From Chytriomyces cf. hyalinus JEL632 (Eukaryota; Chytridiomycota; Chytridiomycetes; Chytridiales; Chytriomycetaceae), in assembly GCA_025435555.1 (NCBI GenBank), contig JAIWWG010000028.1, positions 186,001-250,000 of the forward strand: a DNA stretch of 64,000 nt, read 5' to 3'. Positions 22,735-35,211 of this stretch are shown here, piece by piece. Position 1 is the stretch's first letter. Each line of letters begins with the position of its first letter. The notes under the pieces were generated by a model. It worked only from the letters and a program-made list of their open reading frames with translations, searched no databases and was not told the DNA's origin. The translations under genes were made by a program, and so were the position numbers.

Positions 22735-25700
22735 CTAGATGCCGATTCCAAATGAATCCTTTTCGTCAAAGCAGCGTTTGAGGTAGTCGACAATCTGCTT
22801 CGCGCGAGTCTTTGTCATTCCTGGTATCTTTTGAATAAGCTCATTTTCATCACTGCCAACAAGAAAACGGTTACTACGACTAGAAAGTAGTTCGATAATA
22901 TATTGTGGAACCTTTTCAAAAATACTTGTAAGTTTGCGAATCGGTCGGGCTGCATAATCTCCAAACAGGTCGCGTCACTGACACCGGGAATCGACATTAG
23001 AAAAGCCATCGCTCCCACGCTTTTGTCGGGCAAGTGGGTCGGTATTTTTATCCGCATGCCTTGTCTGGCCTCGCTCAAGGCAATTTCGCTTATTAGTCGC
23101 GCAGTGTCGTCTGTCAAATGAAAGAGTTAACCAGCGGTGACCCCAGGGCTTTCTTTGCTGAAGTCACCTCGAGAGTTGCTGAAAATAACATTGATGCTTT
23201 GTCCAATGAAACTGGCAACCAGTCCTTCAAATTGATTGCTCGCGGTGCTGCACACGAGTTCAGTGACCAATTGAACTCGTAAAAGCAAACAGACGCTTAC
23301 ATGTTCTCTTGGGGTGCGCTGTCCATTTCAATCAACAAGTACGGCTTGCTGTACATTTTACTCATCAGGTCGATTTGCTCATATATTCGTTTGCTGTATG
23401 CGCTTTGCAGTAAATCTAGACATTTCTTTCGTTCAGCAAGTCAAAATCGTAGGCGGGTAAAAGATACTTACCGCTTTTTGATTTTCTCTCTATTGCCACT
23501 CGATTTGACAGGATATAGTCACCAGCCGCAAGCTGACGAAATTCTAACCGGCATTTGTGCTTATTTTTGAGAACGCTGGTGACTCCGGACTTGATTTCTC
23601 GATTGTCCACCAAGATAGTTAACCTGTCGTCATCAACAAGGGCCCGCAATTTTTCGACATGTGGATTATGGTCGCCACCAGGGTCCAAGAAAAGAAGGTC
23701 TTTTTGGTGCCTGGGTGCGATCGAATAAATGAAGCAAAGGATTACTGGTTAAGCAACTGAAGAAAGGATCTACCAACTTGGAAAACAGCTCGGGATTATG
23801 GACAGGCGAAGGTCCTTCCAATGCGAAACTTTTTGCATCTGAAGATGGCAGTTGTATAATCGCCCGTGAAATTGGAGTCATAGCGGTTGGAAACCCAATC
23901 GTCTTGGGGAGAATTTTGACTGCGGCTTCGGCGGCTGCTGCATCCCTTGACTTGTCTTTGGGTTTTTCAGTTCTCCTCTTCTTCGTAGGTTTCAAAAACT
24001 CGACTTCATCATCGTCCACCACAAAATCAGCCAATTCGTCATCATCATAAAACTCAACAGCATCAGCGCCTGCATCCAGTTGAGTTGGAAACCCTTCCCA
24101 CTCTTCCCTTGTGTGCCTCAACTTGCGGGACTCCTCAATACGTCGATATTTACTCAGCATTCCTTCGAGAGCAAGACTTTCGCGGGAGGGCTTTCCATTG
24201 ATTGCGCGATGGTACATGGAGACACCAGGGCTCTCTGCTGAGAAACTTTGAGAAGTCCCGAAACTTTGATCGCCCACAACAAATCCGTCCAAATCTCCAC
24301 CGTCATCTTCTTCGCTTTCATCACCACTATCGTTCTCGTTTTCAGACACTTCGACCTCATCATCGAGGAAGTTCTGTATTTCGTCTCGGTTGACGTCAGG
24401 TCGAGGAGCTCTTCTACTCTTTTTCGGTGAGTTTGGTTCTGGCGCTCTTGACGTAATTACTTGCTCAAAGCCGCGCGCTTTTGGGGCCTTTCGCGGTTTC
24501 TTTTTCAGTCGCTGACGAACATTTTTGATTGCCACAGGAGTTGGATTCACTGGCCCGATAGCTTCATCGTCAAATCCAGATTCGTCCTCTTCCTCATTGA
24601 TAAAGTCCAATTCACTTGATGGTTGATCAAACATGTCCTCCAGCAAACCCTGCGTTCCGAGGCTCCTTTTTCGTCGTAATTTTCCCGGCTTTGTGTCCTG
24701 GAAAATATCATCTTCATCATCAAGCGCGTCGCTTCGTGCTACATAATTTCGCCGTTGTTGCTGGGGGCGCCGGACAAAGGGCATTTGGCTTTCCATGGGT
24801 GAACTGAAACCTGATGGCGCGTTCGCGGGCGGTGCGAGAGCTTGTTTCACGACGATGGGAGATGAAAAGTCGGAAAATGCCAGATTCGGTTTTGGTCGTT
24901 GAGATGGATCACGGCTCACGGGAAATGGCTTTGCAAAAGCACTGCTGTCGGGTGCTGGAATACGAGGTTTGGGAGAAGGTTTCGTAAAGGGAGTGTCGAT
25001 GGTTTTCGAGCTCAGTTCAAGCTCGTTTGCCATCACAGAATCGAAGTACGCAATATTGTCCACCATGCCGGAATCCTCAAAGTGATCGAACTCATCTTCT
25101 AACGCCAGCATCTCTGGTTCACTGGGAATTTCAATCTCTCTTGAAGATTCGGGATTTGGCGCGATTTCGGGTATATCGGAGTTTGAGCCAGATTGATCAT
25201 TTACTGGATGGTGCAGGTTCCCTTGAATCTTGATCTTAATTGCTTTTGCTCCAATTGCTCCATCGCTCACTTCTTTCTCCTCAAACGCAGGCCATTCAAC
25301 AAACACTCTTGGGCGGTCCCTTGGCCCCTTCGCAAAACAGTATGGATCTTGAGGCCACTTTGGATCAGCCGATTTGCTCAGCATCGTGATGGGGGCTTCA
25401 TAAGATTCTTCATGTTGCATTTCCGGGGAATTTGGAACTATCAAAACGGGCACTCCCAAAGGCAGTTTGTATCTTTCGGAGGCTGGAGTCTCCGGGATCC
25501 GGATGTTATCGGAGTCATCAGGCGAGTTGATGCGAAATATTCGATTCCGTGGCACTGGCGTTTCTGAGACCAAAATGTCCAAGCCACTCGGTTTTCCATT
25601 TAAATGAGTCACTGTGGCACTTCGCAGCGGAGTTCCGTGTTTGTTTTCGACGTGCATAATATCATCAGCAATCGCCTCATAGTCAACACCGTCGTCATCG

Positions 25701-28700
25701 AACTCAAAACATTCAATGTTCTCATCGACGTTTTCCTTGACGAGACACACGGGCGGGATACTGACTTTCTCTGGACTGGGTACAACAAATTTTGGAGATT
25801 CCGGCATTTTGAAAGGGTCATTATCTCGCTGAAATTCCAAATCAAAGTCTTCGGAGGGATCATGTGCCACACTGAATTGATCTGCAGGGTCAAAATCTTG
25901 GGGAAACTCGTCATGCGGAAGTTGCTCCCATTCATCTTCATATGGGAGAATTTTAGGTGCTTTGACGGGGGTTATCGATTCTTCCTCATAGTTTTTGGTG
26001 CGGAAGGGATCAAGGTCGGCATGGTTTTCACGATGCCTCTTTTTTCCGTTTATGACAGCGTTTGAGTCCAACAAGTCGTCATCGGAATCAGAATCGCTAT
26101 TCACAACACTTTGAATCTTCTTATGGCTTGAAATCGCAGTAATCTTGCCCTTGGTTCTTTGCCGGATGGTTGGTTCACGTCTCGTATTGCTGCTGTTTGC
26201 TTCAATTACTGGCTTATGGGGAATTTCGGGAACATCCAGCTTCACTTGGGTGCGCCATTTTCTCCCGCTTCTGCGCAAGCTGTCGATGGTATCGCGATCA
26301 TCCGTGTCTAAATGAGATGCCCAGCTGCGGCATTGTTCGTCCTCTTTAGATTGATCCTCATCAGCCGCCAGTAATTCAGTCATTTGCATAATGTTCACGA
26401 ATCCTCGCGACAGGGAACTGCTTTGAACTTTAAACGTCGGCAATTGCATAGTTTGCCAAACAAGACATGCGGAAAGGGGGGGTATTTTTTTCAAAGCTGC
26501 TGCGGTCTGCGCACTCCAAATTTGTTCATCGTATTCTTGCTGATTTGCGGAACTGAGATATGGTCCACTGGATTGATTGCCTACATTTGAGACAGTTCTG
26601 ACATTGGCTATCGCCGTGCTTGCAGCTGCAGCCTTTGCCGCTTTTATCGTCCCACCTACTATTCCTCCGATACTTTTTTTCTTGATGTCAAATGCCTGAA
26701 TTTCCAAATTTTCCTTGACACAGTCTGGTCGAACTCCTTTCGGAAACAGGCGGTCCTTATCTTCCACTGCGTACATTTTAAGCTTGGCCCCTTGCCCTTC
26801 AATAATGGCTTTCTGTACCGTCTTGTATTGGATTTGACTTCTGCGATGGGCTTCCTCTTCTTTGCCTTCGCTCAAAAGGAGGACAACCTTTCCGTCACGT
26901 TTTCGTCCGGTTCTGCCCATTCGTTGAAGCATACGGATTGGACTATTTTGGGCGTCGAAACAAACAATTAGATCGACGTCTCCAATGTCGAGCCCTTCTT
27001 CCCCGATGCAAGTGGCCACTAGAACATTGTAGCCGCCTCTCTGGAAAGTTTGAATCAACTGGCATAAAAAATCGAGATGGTTTAGTGTCGCGACAATCAT
27101 TCAAAAGCAACGACAGGGTGTAGAAAAGGGGTCGGCACCTCAAGCTGCTCCTTTTGAGTGCAACCTTTCATTCCTCCCTTTTTGCCACTGCTCTGCCCCA
27201 CAAAACTCATGACTTTCACCAAAGGTTCGTGGTTCGAAAGCGCTTGCTTAATCTCCGACACACTCTCACGGAAGTTTGAAAAGACCATTACGCGCGTCTC
27301 CCAATCACGCTCGCCACGGTTAACGGCAGCTGCATGATCTCGAAAATGACCAACGACTGCCTCAACGAGAACTGTGAGCTTCGGATGCGAGACCGATCCT
27401 GGCGTCTGAATATGCGAGCGCGCTTTTTTCAGCATTGCAATGAAATCCGGGTTTTGGAGAAGTCGTTCTTTCGTTTTCGAAACTTTCGCTTGCGGATCCA
27501 TAGAGTCGCCAATGTAGTTTTCAATCTCGACAAGAAACATGTGAATCCCGATTTGCAAGAGCTTTTTGATAGTGGTGTGGGACTGTTATGCACGGTTTAT
27601 CCTGATAATAGATATCTGCCTTACATGGGTATAACTTTCGCAAAGAGAGATACAGAGACTAAAATCAGCCTCGATCTGAAATCGTCGCGGGTCATTCGAG
27701 GCGCCAGGATTTTTCCTTTTGTTCTCTTCTCGTGCTTTCATTAACATAAATCGCGAAATGCAAGCGAGATCATTTCCGTAAAATGCTCGCGCGTCATTCA
27801 ATCGCTTAAGGTAAGGAGCCATGACGCGCTTAAAAAGGTCCCCGATGGCCATAATTTCGGGAGACGGTTTAATTACTTCCACGCAAAGATTCCGTTCATG
27901 GGTATATGGTTTGATGTCAAGCGAATCTTCGGTTCGGATTTCAATTTTGGATATATGCAAGTTTTCGATAACATTCTGACGCAACCTCCCATGATTTAGT
28001 ATGCAGAAACAAAGAAAGTCAAGACATCATCGGGGATCACCTGGACGGTTTTGACATCTGCGCCAGGTGTTGCAGTCAGAGCCAAGACGCGAAACGCGGC
28101 GCCAGCTTCTGACAGCATTCGAACAACTTCGCAATACGCATGCTTTCCACTGGCTTTATGCGCCTCATCAATCACCAGCAAGACTACTTTATCCGCAGGA
28201 CAAGAATCGCGATTCAGATCATTTTGCATCACCTGAGGAGTCAGAAAGAAAACACGTTTTGTTGCCCAGCTGCGACGGCGTGCTTCTGGGTTTGCGTTCC
28301 CCGTCATTTCGTCAGTGACTTCTTGCGGAATTCCAGTGATTTTGTAACATGCTTCGATTTGCTGCGCCACGAGCGGCTTCGTCGGCGCCATGAACACTAT
28401 TTTGGATTCGGGAAACCATCTAAAGAAATTGAACTTCATGTGGCGATGTTAAGTCTTAGTTGAAATTCGCAGTGACCTCACCATCACAACGGCGGCAATA
28501 AAAGTTTTTCCAAGCCCAGTCGGCAACGCCACTAAAGTGTTTTGAAACATGGATGCCTGGATTACGTTGAACTGGTACTCGCGTACAGGGCAGTTCGTTG
28601 GGTACAGCCATGATTTCAGCGCGGCTCCATTGATTGCATGAGTATGAGGCACAAGAGATGAGATGGGAGCATTCGGATCGTCCAGGATGGCATTATTGTG

Positions 28701-29043
28701 AGCGGAATGAGAAACGAATGAATCGAGCGTGTTTGCAGGTCGCTGCTGTGCATTTTTCTTCGCAGGTGCCGCGCGCGAAGCACTGGTTGCCGAAGGTGCA
28801 GACACTTTCGAGGGATTTCCACCTAGAGCTTCGAAGAGAGTCAGCTGTCGCTTTGGTGCGACAAGAGGTTGAGGCATTGAAGATGGGGTGGCGGCAGTGT
28901 TCACAGGAGCCATCTTCAGACTCGCTTCGATGGCCTTCAACATGGCCTGTGAAGCGAGGATGAGTCTGATGTCTGGCATTCGCGATGTCTCCCGCGCTTA
29001 CTGCATCAAAGTCGTCATCAAACTCAAACTCCTCCTCTGGCAT
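22735..29043 (-). CDS. FANCM: FANCM/Hef-type DNA helicase with XPF-like nuclease domain
   Basis: Eleven exons join in frame: 29043-29002, 28946-28482, 28433-28041, 27975-27625, 27582-27139, 27058-23778, 23710-23472, 23415-23301, 23247-23168, 23110-22912, 22852-22735. They total 5,727 nt, or 1,908 residues. FANCM/Mph1/Hef enzymes remodel stalled replication forks and D-loops. Visible motifs are LPTGLGKT (Walker A, near 28515), a DEAH box in VIDEAHKASG (near 28165), and QRMGRTGRKR (motif VI, near 26910). A disordered acidic region of about 900 residues follows. The C-terminus has an ERCC4 domain (ILVDNREIKSG, AAGDYILSN, ERKSKSD) and two helix-hairpin-helix motifs (IPGVSD, IPGMTKTRA). The ERKX3D nuclease motif is complete and is split by an intron at 23471-23416. 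Length is close to human FANCM. Confidence 0.93.
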
Positions 29044-29366
29044 TTTGTCCGGTTATTTTTTTTGCCCATCCATGCAAAGCAAATTACTCTTTGGCGTGGC
29101 GAGTCTGGCTGGACTTCAAGAAAGTGCGAGATGCTCTCAGCACTCTGCCGCGATTTCACTGATAACGTTCGTAAGCGAATTTCCTCGCACTCAGATTTCT
29201 GATGCACGAGCCTGCGACGTTTGGTGGGGTGCATGCTTCAATTCGCATGTAGCAGAGTGTGGCACGGGGGCCTAGCGAGGGTACCGCTGTGGGTCTCGAA
29301 TGAGGTTAATATTATCGCTATTTATTCCTCTTTCTTTTTTTTTTTTTTTATTCCAACAAGATCAAA

Positions 29367-31919
29367 ATGTCGCCAGCCACTGTCAAGAAGAGCAAACGCG
29401 CGAAGGAGGATGTGATCGCACCCACAGAGGAGATGGAGGTCGCTGCCTCATCTGAAGTGGAAGTTGAGGACAAGTCGACAAAGAAGAAAAAGTCCAAGAA
29501 GGCGGAAGCAACCGAGGCAACGGAAGAAGAAACTGAGGCACCTTCCAAGCGTCAGTCCAAAAAGACGAAAGCTAAGGCTGAATCGGATGCCGAGCAGGCA
29601 GATGAGGACCCTGTGGAGTCACCCAAGAAACGCAGCAAGCGCAAAGCAGCGGACGTTGATGACGCTGACAAGCCAGAGGGTGACGATGAGTCTCCCAAAA
29701 AAGCCAAGAAGGCAAAGAAGACGAAAGCTGCAGAAGCTGAAGCAGCAGAAAAAACGGACGAATCTGCCACTCAAGACGCTGCAATGGACGTCGAGGAAAG
29801 CGAAGATAAAACTGCCGAGAAGCCAAAGAAAGACGACACCCCGTCGGATCTTCGACTGGACTCGTACGATTTAACAAAGTCCACTCTTGATGCGTTAACA
29901 GCATCTGGAAGAACAGCTTTATTTCCGATCCAAGCTGCTTGTTTCCAAAAAGTCATGGCTGGAAAGGATCTTCTTGGGAGGGCACGAACTGGTACAGGGA
30001 AAACGTAAGAGCATGTTTGAGATTCCTCATATTTACCTTACGCCGTGATTAATTCGACCATCCACAGCCTTGCATTTGCATTGCCCGTCGTTGAAACTCT
30101 TAAACGCGAAAAGGCCATTCACCGAGCTGAATTCAGCAAACGCGGTCGACCACCATTTGCTCTAGTAATGGCACCGACACGTGAACTTGCCAATCAAGTG
30201 TTTCGTGAATTTGAAACGCTCGCTGCAGGCGAGTTGCAGTTAGTCTGTGTGTATGGAGGCGCACCTTACGAAGTTCAAAACAATGCGTTCCGTAATGGAG
30301 TGGACATTGTTGTTGGAACCCCTGGAAGACTTATTGACCACGTTGAGCGAGGTTCCTTGAAGCTGCACAATTTGAAATTCATCACCCTTGACGAAGCTGA
30401 TCAAATGATGGATGTGAGTCGTCTCAGTTCTGATTGTCGTTTTACTGTTGCTGACATCAAGCTGATGTTGTTCTTAGATTGGATTTGCCGAATCCATGGA
30501 AAAGGTTTTGCAGCAAGTCTCGCAACAAAAAGAAGCGGAAGGAACAAAAAAGTCCCACCCACTTCAAACCCTTCTCTTTAGTGCCACAATGCCCGAGTGG
30601 GTAAACTCGGTTTTGTCCAAGTACATGCGCGCAGATCGCGAGACGGTTGATTTGGTCGGGCAACAGAAACTCAAAACAAGTGAAAAAGTACAGCACTTGT
30701 GCATCCCATCCAAGTGGCAGAACCGAGCGGACATTTTGGGTGACATTGTGGCAGTGTATGGTCGCGGTGGAAGCAGTCGCACGATTGTTTTTGTTGAAAC
30801 CAAGAATGAGGCGAACGAGCTTGGACTGAACGAAAAATTGACTGCGTTTGGTACCCAAGTGCTGCATGGAGATGTGCAGCAAAAGACGCGTGAAACTGCC
30901 ATCCAGGGATTCAGAGACGGAAAATTCAGATGTCTTGTCACGACCAATGTGTGTGCACGAGGAGTCGATATTCCAGAAGTTGATTTAGTTATCAACTGCG
31001 AGCCTCCAGGTGATGTCGAAACCTATGTGCATCGAAGTGGACGAACCGGGCGTGCCGGAAAGTCCGGCATTTGCGTGACTTTCTACAAGGCGCAACAAGA
31101 GTATCTCCTTCAGAACATTACCAGAAAAGCAGGTTCGATTATCATTTTGTCTGATCCACCGTCAGTCTCATCAGAATACCTCCGAAAACAGGTGTCAGCT
31201 TCAAGAAGGCTGGTGCTCCACAACCTAAAGACATTATCAAGTCCCGCTCCCTTGACTCTCTTGATACTCTTAAACAAGTGCATCCTGAAGCACTCTCCTA
31301 CTTTAGTGATGCGGCGGAAGCAATCCTCGCTCACCACCACAATGACCCAGTCATGGCCCTTAGCGCAGCCCTTGCTGTAATCTGCAACACAATGAAACCT
31401 CTACCCCCGCGTTCCCTTCTCAGTGCGACCGAAGGCTTCCTTACAGTGATGTTCCAGTGCGATCAAAAAATCCGAAACGCTGGGTTCGTTCGTGCGATTG
31501 TGAACCGTAACCACCCAGGGTTGGCTTGGGACGATGCGCCATTGTGGAGACTCACGAAAGATGAAAGAGGCGTTGTTGCAGATTTGAAAGCAGAGAAGGT
31601 TGAAGTGTTGGAAGGAGGACAGATTAAAATAGCAGGGGTTCTTTGGAATGGACGTGGAGTGAACGTCTCACTGCCAAGCGAGATTCCAGATTTGCAGGAA
31701 AGTAGCAATGCTGGCGGTGGTGGTTACCAGTCCGGTGGTGGTCGTGGAGGCTTCGGTGGTGGTGGTCGTGGCGGCTTCTCTGGAGGAAGAGGCGGTTTCG
31801 GCGGTGGACGCGGTGGTTCCAGCTCCGGAGGTGGATTCGGAAACCGTGGTGGATTTGGAGGCGGTCGTGGAGGCCGCGGAGGCTCCAGTCGTGGCGGAGG
31901 TGGTCGGGGAGGTCGCTAA
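29367..31919 (+). CDS. DEAD-box RNA helicase, DDX21/nucleolar RNA helicase 2 type
   Basis: Exons 29367-30004, 30068-30413, 30478-31132 and 31192-31919 give 788 residues. DDX21-like helicases unwind RNA in the nucleolus during ribosome production. The N-terminus (about 155 residues) is a lysine/glutamate-rich low-complexity tail. Helicase motifs follow: ARTGTGKT (split by intron 1), APTRELA, TPGRL, DEAD in TLDEADQMMD, SAT, ARGVDIP and HRSGRTGRAG. A GUCT domain follows (about 31240-31660), then an RGG/GGF-rich tail typical of RNA-binding nucleolar proteins. The order of helicase, GUCT and RGG is diagnostic for DDX21/DDX50. The gene is divergent from FANCM, with 323 bp between start codons that include a T-rich tract near 29333-29350. 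Confidence 0.93.
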
Positions 31920-32029
31920 TTCGAAGATCTTAATTTACTTTCCCGTTCTTATTCCTTCAAAACTGATTAAAGCATTGTACCCTCAGCTTTCATTAGATTA
32001 CCAAAGCAATGCTATCATGTAGCTAGGTA

Positions 32030-32480
32030 CTATCCAATTGGAGATGCCTGAAGCCGTTCGCTGCTCGTCTCAAGAAGCGTTTTCAGAAACTGGATCGCAT
32101 CAAACCGAACATAGAATTCGAACTCTTCGAGAATTTCAAGAAGAACGTTAACGTTTGCGGGGTCCTGAGGAATAGTTCGTGAATTGCGTGAGTGGTGCAT
32201 GATTTTTGGGTCATTGGGGGTGTAAACATGTTTGTTGACCTTTGTGCATACTTCGGTAAATAGGCGCGACCGATTTTCCCATCCCTCCTTCCCGTCCAAG
32301 TCCTGAGTTGAATTGCTTTGCAGTCAGAATCGCTGCTTCATCAGGACAAAACACAAACTTGCACCCTTCAGCTTGAGAGAAAAGGGCGGCAAGTGCGAGG
32401 ACATGAGAGGTCGTACCCGGATTCGAACCGGGGTTACTGGTATCAAAAACCAGGGTGATAACCACTACACTATACAACCG
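32030..32480 (-). pseudogene. Probable fragment of a USO1/p115 vesicle tether gene
   Basis: On the minus strand a frame ending at 32030 reads NVNVLLEILEEFEFYVRF followed by an LKTLLETSSERLQASPIG block and a stop. This strongly resembles the armadillo-repeat segment of USO1/p115 (the N-V-T-L-L-L.LLEE.DFYVR and ASP.G pattern). In the intact family the protein continues for hundreds of residues; here it stops immediately. The upstream frame has no clear family similarity and contains a tRNA-Gln gene. No other USO1 exons are seen in the window. I read this as a decayed gene fragment; a chance or undetected spliced gene is possible. Confidence 0.4.
32409..32479 (-). tRNA. tRNA-Gln (TTG)
   Basis: The minus strand folds into a 71-nt cloverleaf. 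Acceptor stem GGTTGTA/TACGACC has one G:T pair. The D arm is AGTGTAGTGGTTATCAC-like, the anticodon loop TTTTGAT gives anticodon TTG, and the T arm is CCCGGTTCGAATCCGGG. No intron. The sequence is close to known fungal tRNA-Gln. Confidence 0.93.
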
Positions 32481-32672
32481 ATGACATTCTCGTTTTTTGT
32501 ATACATTATATTCATATATGTTTTTCGTGAAAACAATACGTAAAAGGTGCGCCGAGTTGCAACTGTTGAAAGCTTTATGGCATCACGTTTATTACTCAAA
32601 CATGAGACGATGAGCTAGTGAGATATGGATACACACAAAGGACGGGAAGAATGTGTCTCCTGACATTCGTGA

Positions 32673-33126
32673 TCAAAGCTTCCCGTCAATCTCGTTAAAC
32701 CTGCGGATCTCAAGCGGCTTGTCCAGGAGCGGTCCGGCAGTGGCACCAAAGTGCTTGTAGAATGGGTTTGCGGCGTGGATCTGCAAAGACTGCCAAGGCA
32801 AATTATCCGATCAGTTGTTCTTCCGTGAACCAAATAAACAAATGTCGTCGACACAGATAGGGGAGTGATGCAGAGACGGACAGAAGCGGGGGAGGAAAAC
32901 AAGAACAAACAGATATTCCCAAAAAAGAAAAACTCACGCTTTCTTGTTCGTAGCGCTCGACGATGGTGAAGGCGCGCTTATCTTTCGAGTCTTGCATGAT
33001 GTACCAGTTGAGTGTGCCGGCGTCCTTGATGTACACTTGGCTGGCCTCGAGGAGAAGATTGTTCAACGTGGCAATTGCTGCGGCGTCGTCTTTGGCGTAC
33101 AGGTGGACAACGAGGGTGAAGACCAT
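32673..33126 (-). CDS. ABM-domain (antibiotic biosynthesis monooxygenase-like) protein
   Basis: Exons 33126-32938 and 32789-32673 give 101 residues, a usual length for single ABM-domain proteins. ABM domains are small ferredoxin-like dimers that include monooxygenases and quinone- or heme-linked enzymes. The N-terminal strand FTLVVHLYAK, the LEASQ...GTLNWYIMQD segment and the C-terminal HAANPFYKHFG block with PLEI strand match the family pattern. The 148-bp intron (32937-32790) is longer than most here. Two adjacent AG acceptors (before and after TCTTTGCAG) would change the product by three residues. Substrate unknown. Confidence 0.8.
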
Positions 33127-34217
33127 GGATGAATGCTTTTTTGATGAGAAATTTGTTGGATTTCTGGCCCGGATAACTAAGCGCAATGGCGAAATTATCC
33201 GCTTGTTGAAACACGGACTTCGTTGTCAGAATGAAATGAAACTGGCAAGCGCGCAGGTTCCCTTTTTTATGACTCTGCGGCAGGGACGCGATATGGCTCG
33301 CCAACTGAGCAACCATATTCTCCTATATCATTGGCGTTTTCAGGGTTTTTCTGTTGGAAGGACTCTTGAATGCGGGCTGTTCAGTACAGCAACATCGGCT
33401 TGTACGCGCAGTAAACTGCTGGGCGGTCGCATTGGGGCCACGGTTCTTGCATACTTTATGCAAAGCAGATGACAATAACTGCTTCCAAACCTACAAAGTG
33501 ATCTGATAGTTCATCCAACATATAGTCATGACACTGATCACGTTCGTTTTGATGGCAAGAAATCTGAATTTTGCACTACCCCATTCGCGCTTCAGCATTA
33601 TCCCGCTTACTGGACTTGATGAGGAGGTTTACTTCACACTTTCAATCCCCGTCAAATATTAGGGAACACTACCATTTCCATTTGATTTGATGGTACACTG
33701 AGATACCGATCGTTGGCGTCACTCTGGAGTGTTCTTGCATGACTTTTGAGTCACAAAACTGATGAGAGTCCAAAAAATGTGTCTTCAACGATCCACTTCA
33801 GCCTAGCATGGCCCATTGCTGTTATCTTTTCTGTTTGGCGCATAAATAGGGGGGGTTCGGATCTTTACTGTTGGTTGTGACGGATGTAAGTTGTGAAGGA
33901 ATGTCCAACTTTGAACCGCATCTCATTCAACAGAAAAAACGCGGTTCATGATTCCTTCGCATGCCTGTGAGTCGTACCAGGTGGATCGGCGTGAATGAGT
34001 GTCTGCTAGGATGGAATTGGATCAACTGTCGGTCTGAGGACGTAAAAAACAATGAAGCGCTGACAATTTAAAAAGATGCATTTCAAGCTGGTATAGTGCG
34101 CCTGTATTTAGTAACACGTTCCCACCTTTCCCGTGTGCTGGTTGTCCAGACAGGGTGTGGGTGTGGTGTTGTGTTCTTGCACTTTTTTGTCAAAGAGGAA
34201 GCGGAAAAAAATCAAAC
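33127..34217. other. Intergenic region, no gene seen
   Basis: About 1.1 kb between the ABM gene and the eL24 gene, which are divergent. Only short frames without recognisable motifs. It presumably holds the two promoters. Confidence 0.5.
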
Positions 34218-35211
34218 ATGAGGTGAATACCGCAAGCTTGCCACCACACATCACAGCGCCATCTTCCATCGGTTCGGAGGGGACATCGAATGAGCCGCCA
34301 TGTTGGTGATATCGAAGATGCTGGATGGTGTCGATGAGGACTACCGGATGGTCTGTTTGGGATTTGGATCGAATCTCTCGCTGGACGAATCACTCTCCAT
34401 CTGTCCTGATTCGAAATTTGCTCCTCCCAAAGCAGAGACGCACCATGCTCTAACATTGCGAATGCTCTCTCTTCTTCTTTTTGCGCATCGACAGAACCGA
34501 GATTTGCAACTTCTCTGGATTCAAGATCTACCCAGGTCACGGAAAGACCTACATCCGTGTGGACAACAGAGTGAGTTCTCGATTCGAAAAAATCAACCCA
34601 TCATCAAACTTGGAAAACATGGACGAACTTGATTTTCAAAAACGGATATCGAAAACTGGACTGGCGAACAGGGAACATGGAACAGCTTGGTGGCGTTTAA
34701 AAATCGAAGAAAGCCGTTACCTGAATAGTCCTCTGCGAAAAAACGCATCTTATTCTTGGAATCAGCAACTCTGTATTCTGCACATAATGTGGAGCTAACT
34801 CGACATTTTTCATTCTTTTTCCAGTCCTACCGTTTCCTCAACGGAAAGTCCGAATCTCTGTTCTTGCAGCGCAAGAAGCCCTCCAAGATTGCCTGGACCA
34901 TCGTTGCCCGTCGTCTTCACAAGAAGGGTCAAGACATTGAAGTGTCAAAGAAGCGTACCCGCCGCACTGTCAAGGCCACCCGTGCCGTTGTTGGAGCTAC
35001 TTTGGACGCCATCAAGGCTAAGAAGAACCAGAAGCCAGAGTTGAGAGCTACTCTGCGTCAGGCTGCCGCTGCCAAGAGCAAGGAGGCCAAGAAGGTTGCT
35101 CAGGACAAGAAGAAGGTTGAGTTGTCCAAAGTCAAGGCTGCTCAGAAGGGAAACGTCAGCAAGCAGCAAATGAAGGGCGCTGCCCCTAAGGTTCAGGCCA
35201 AGTCTCGCTAA
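34218..35211 (+). CDS. RPL24: 60S ribosomal protein eL24
   Basis: Exons 34218-34222, 34495-34570 and 34825-35211 give 155 residues, the usual eL24 length. It is a component of the large ribosomal subunit near the intersubunit face. The N-terminal ICNFSGFKIYPGHG block, the SYRFLNGKSESLFLQRKKP block and the KKRTRRTVKATRAVVGA segment are classic eL24. The tail is Lys/Ala-rich. The first exon is only 5 nt (ATG AG). Its two introns, 272 and 254 bp, are four to five times longer than most introns in the window. Confidence 0.95.

Noticed and set aside
23276-23300. 25-bp intron in FANCM after the ERCC4 motif
   Set aside because: It leads to a stop. A 53-bp intron ending GTGTGCAG at 23248 keeps the frame and the family pattern.
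34223-34494. C/D snoRNA in eL24 intron 1
   Set aside because: The C-box match is imperfect and no terminal stem or C'/D' pair was found; kept only as a remark.
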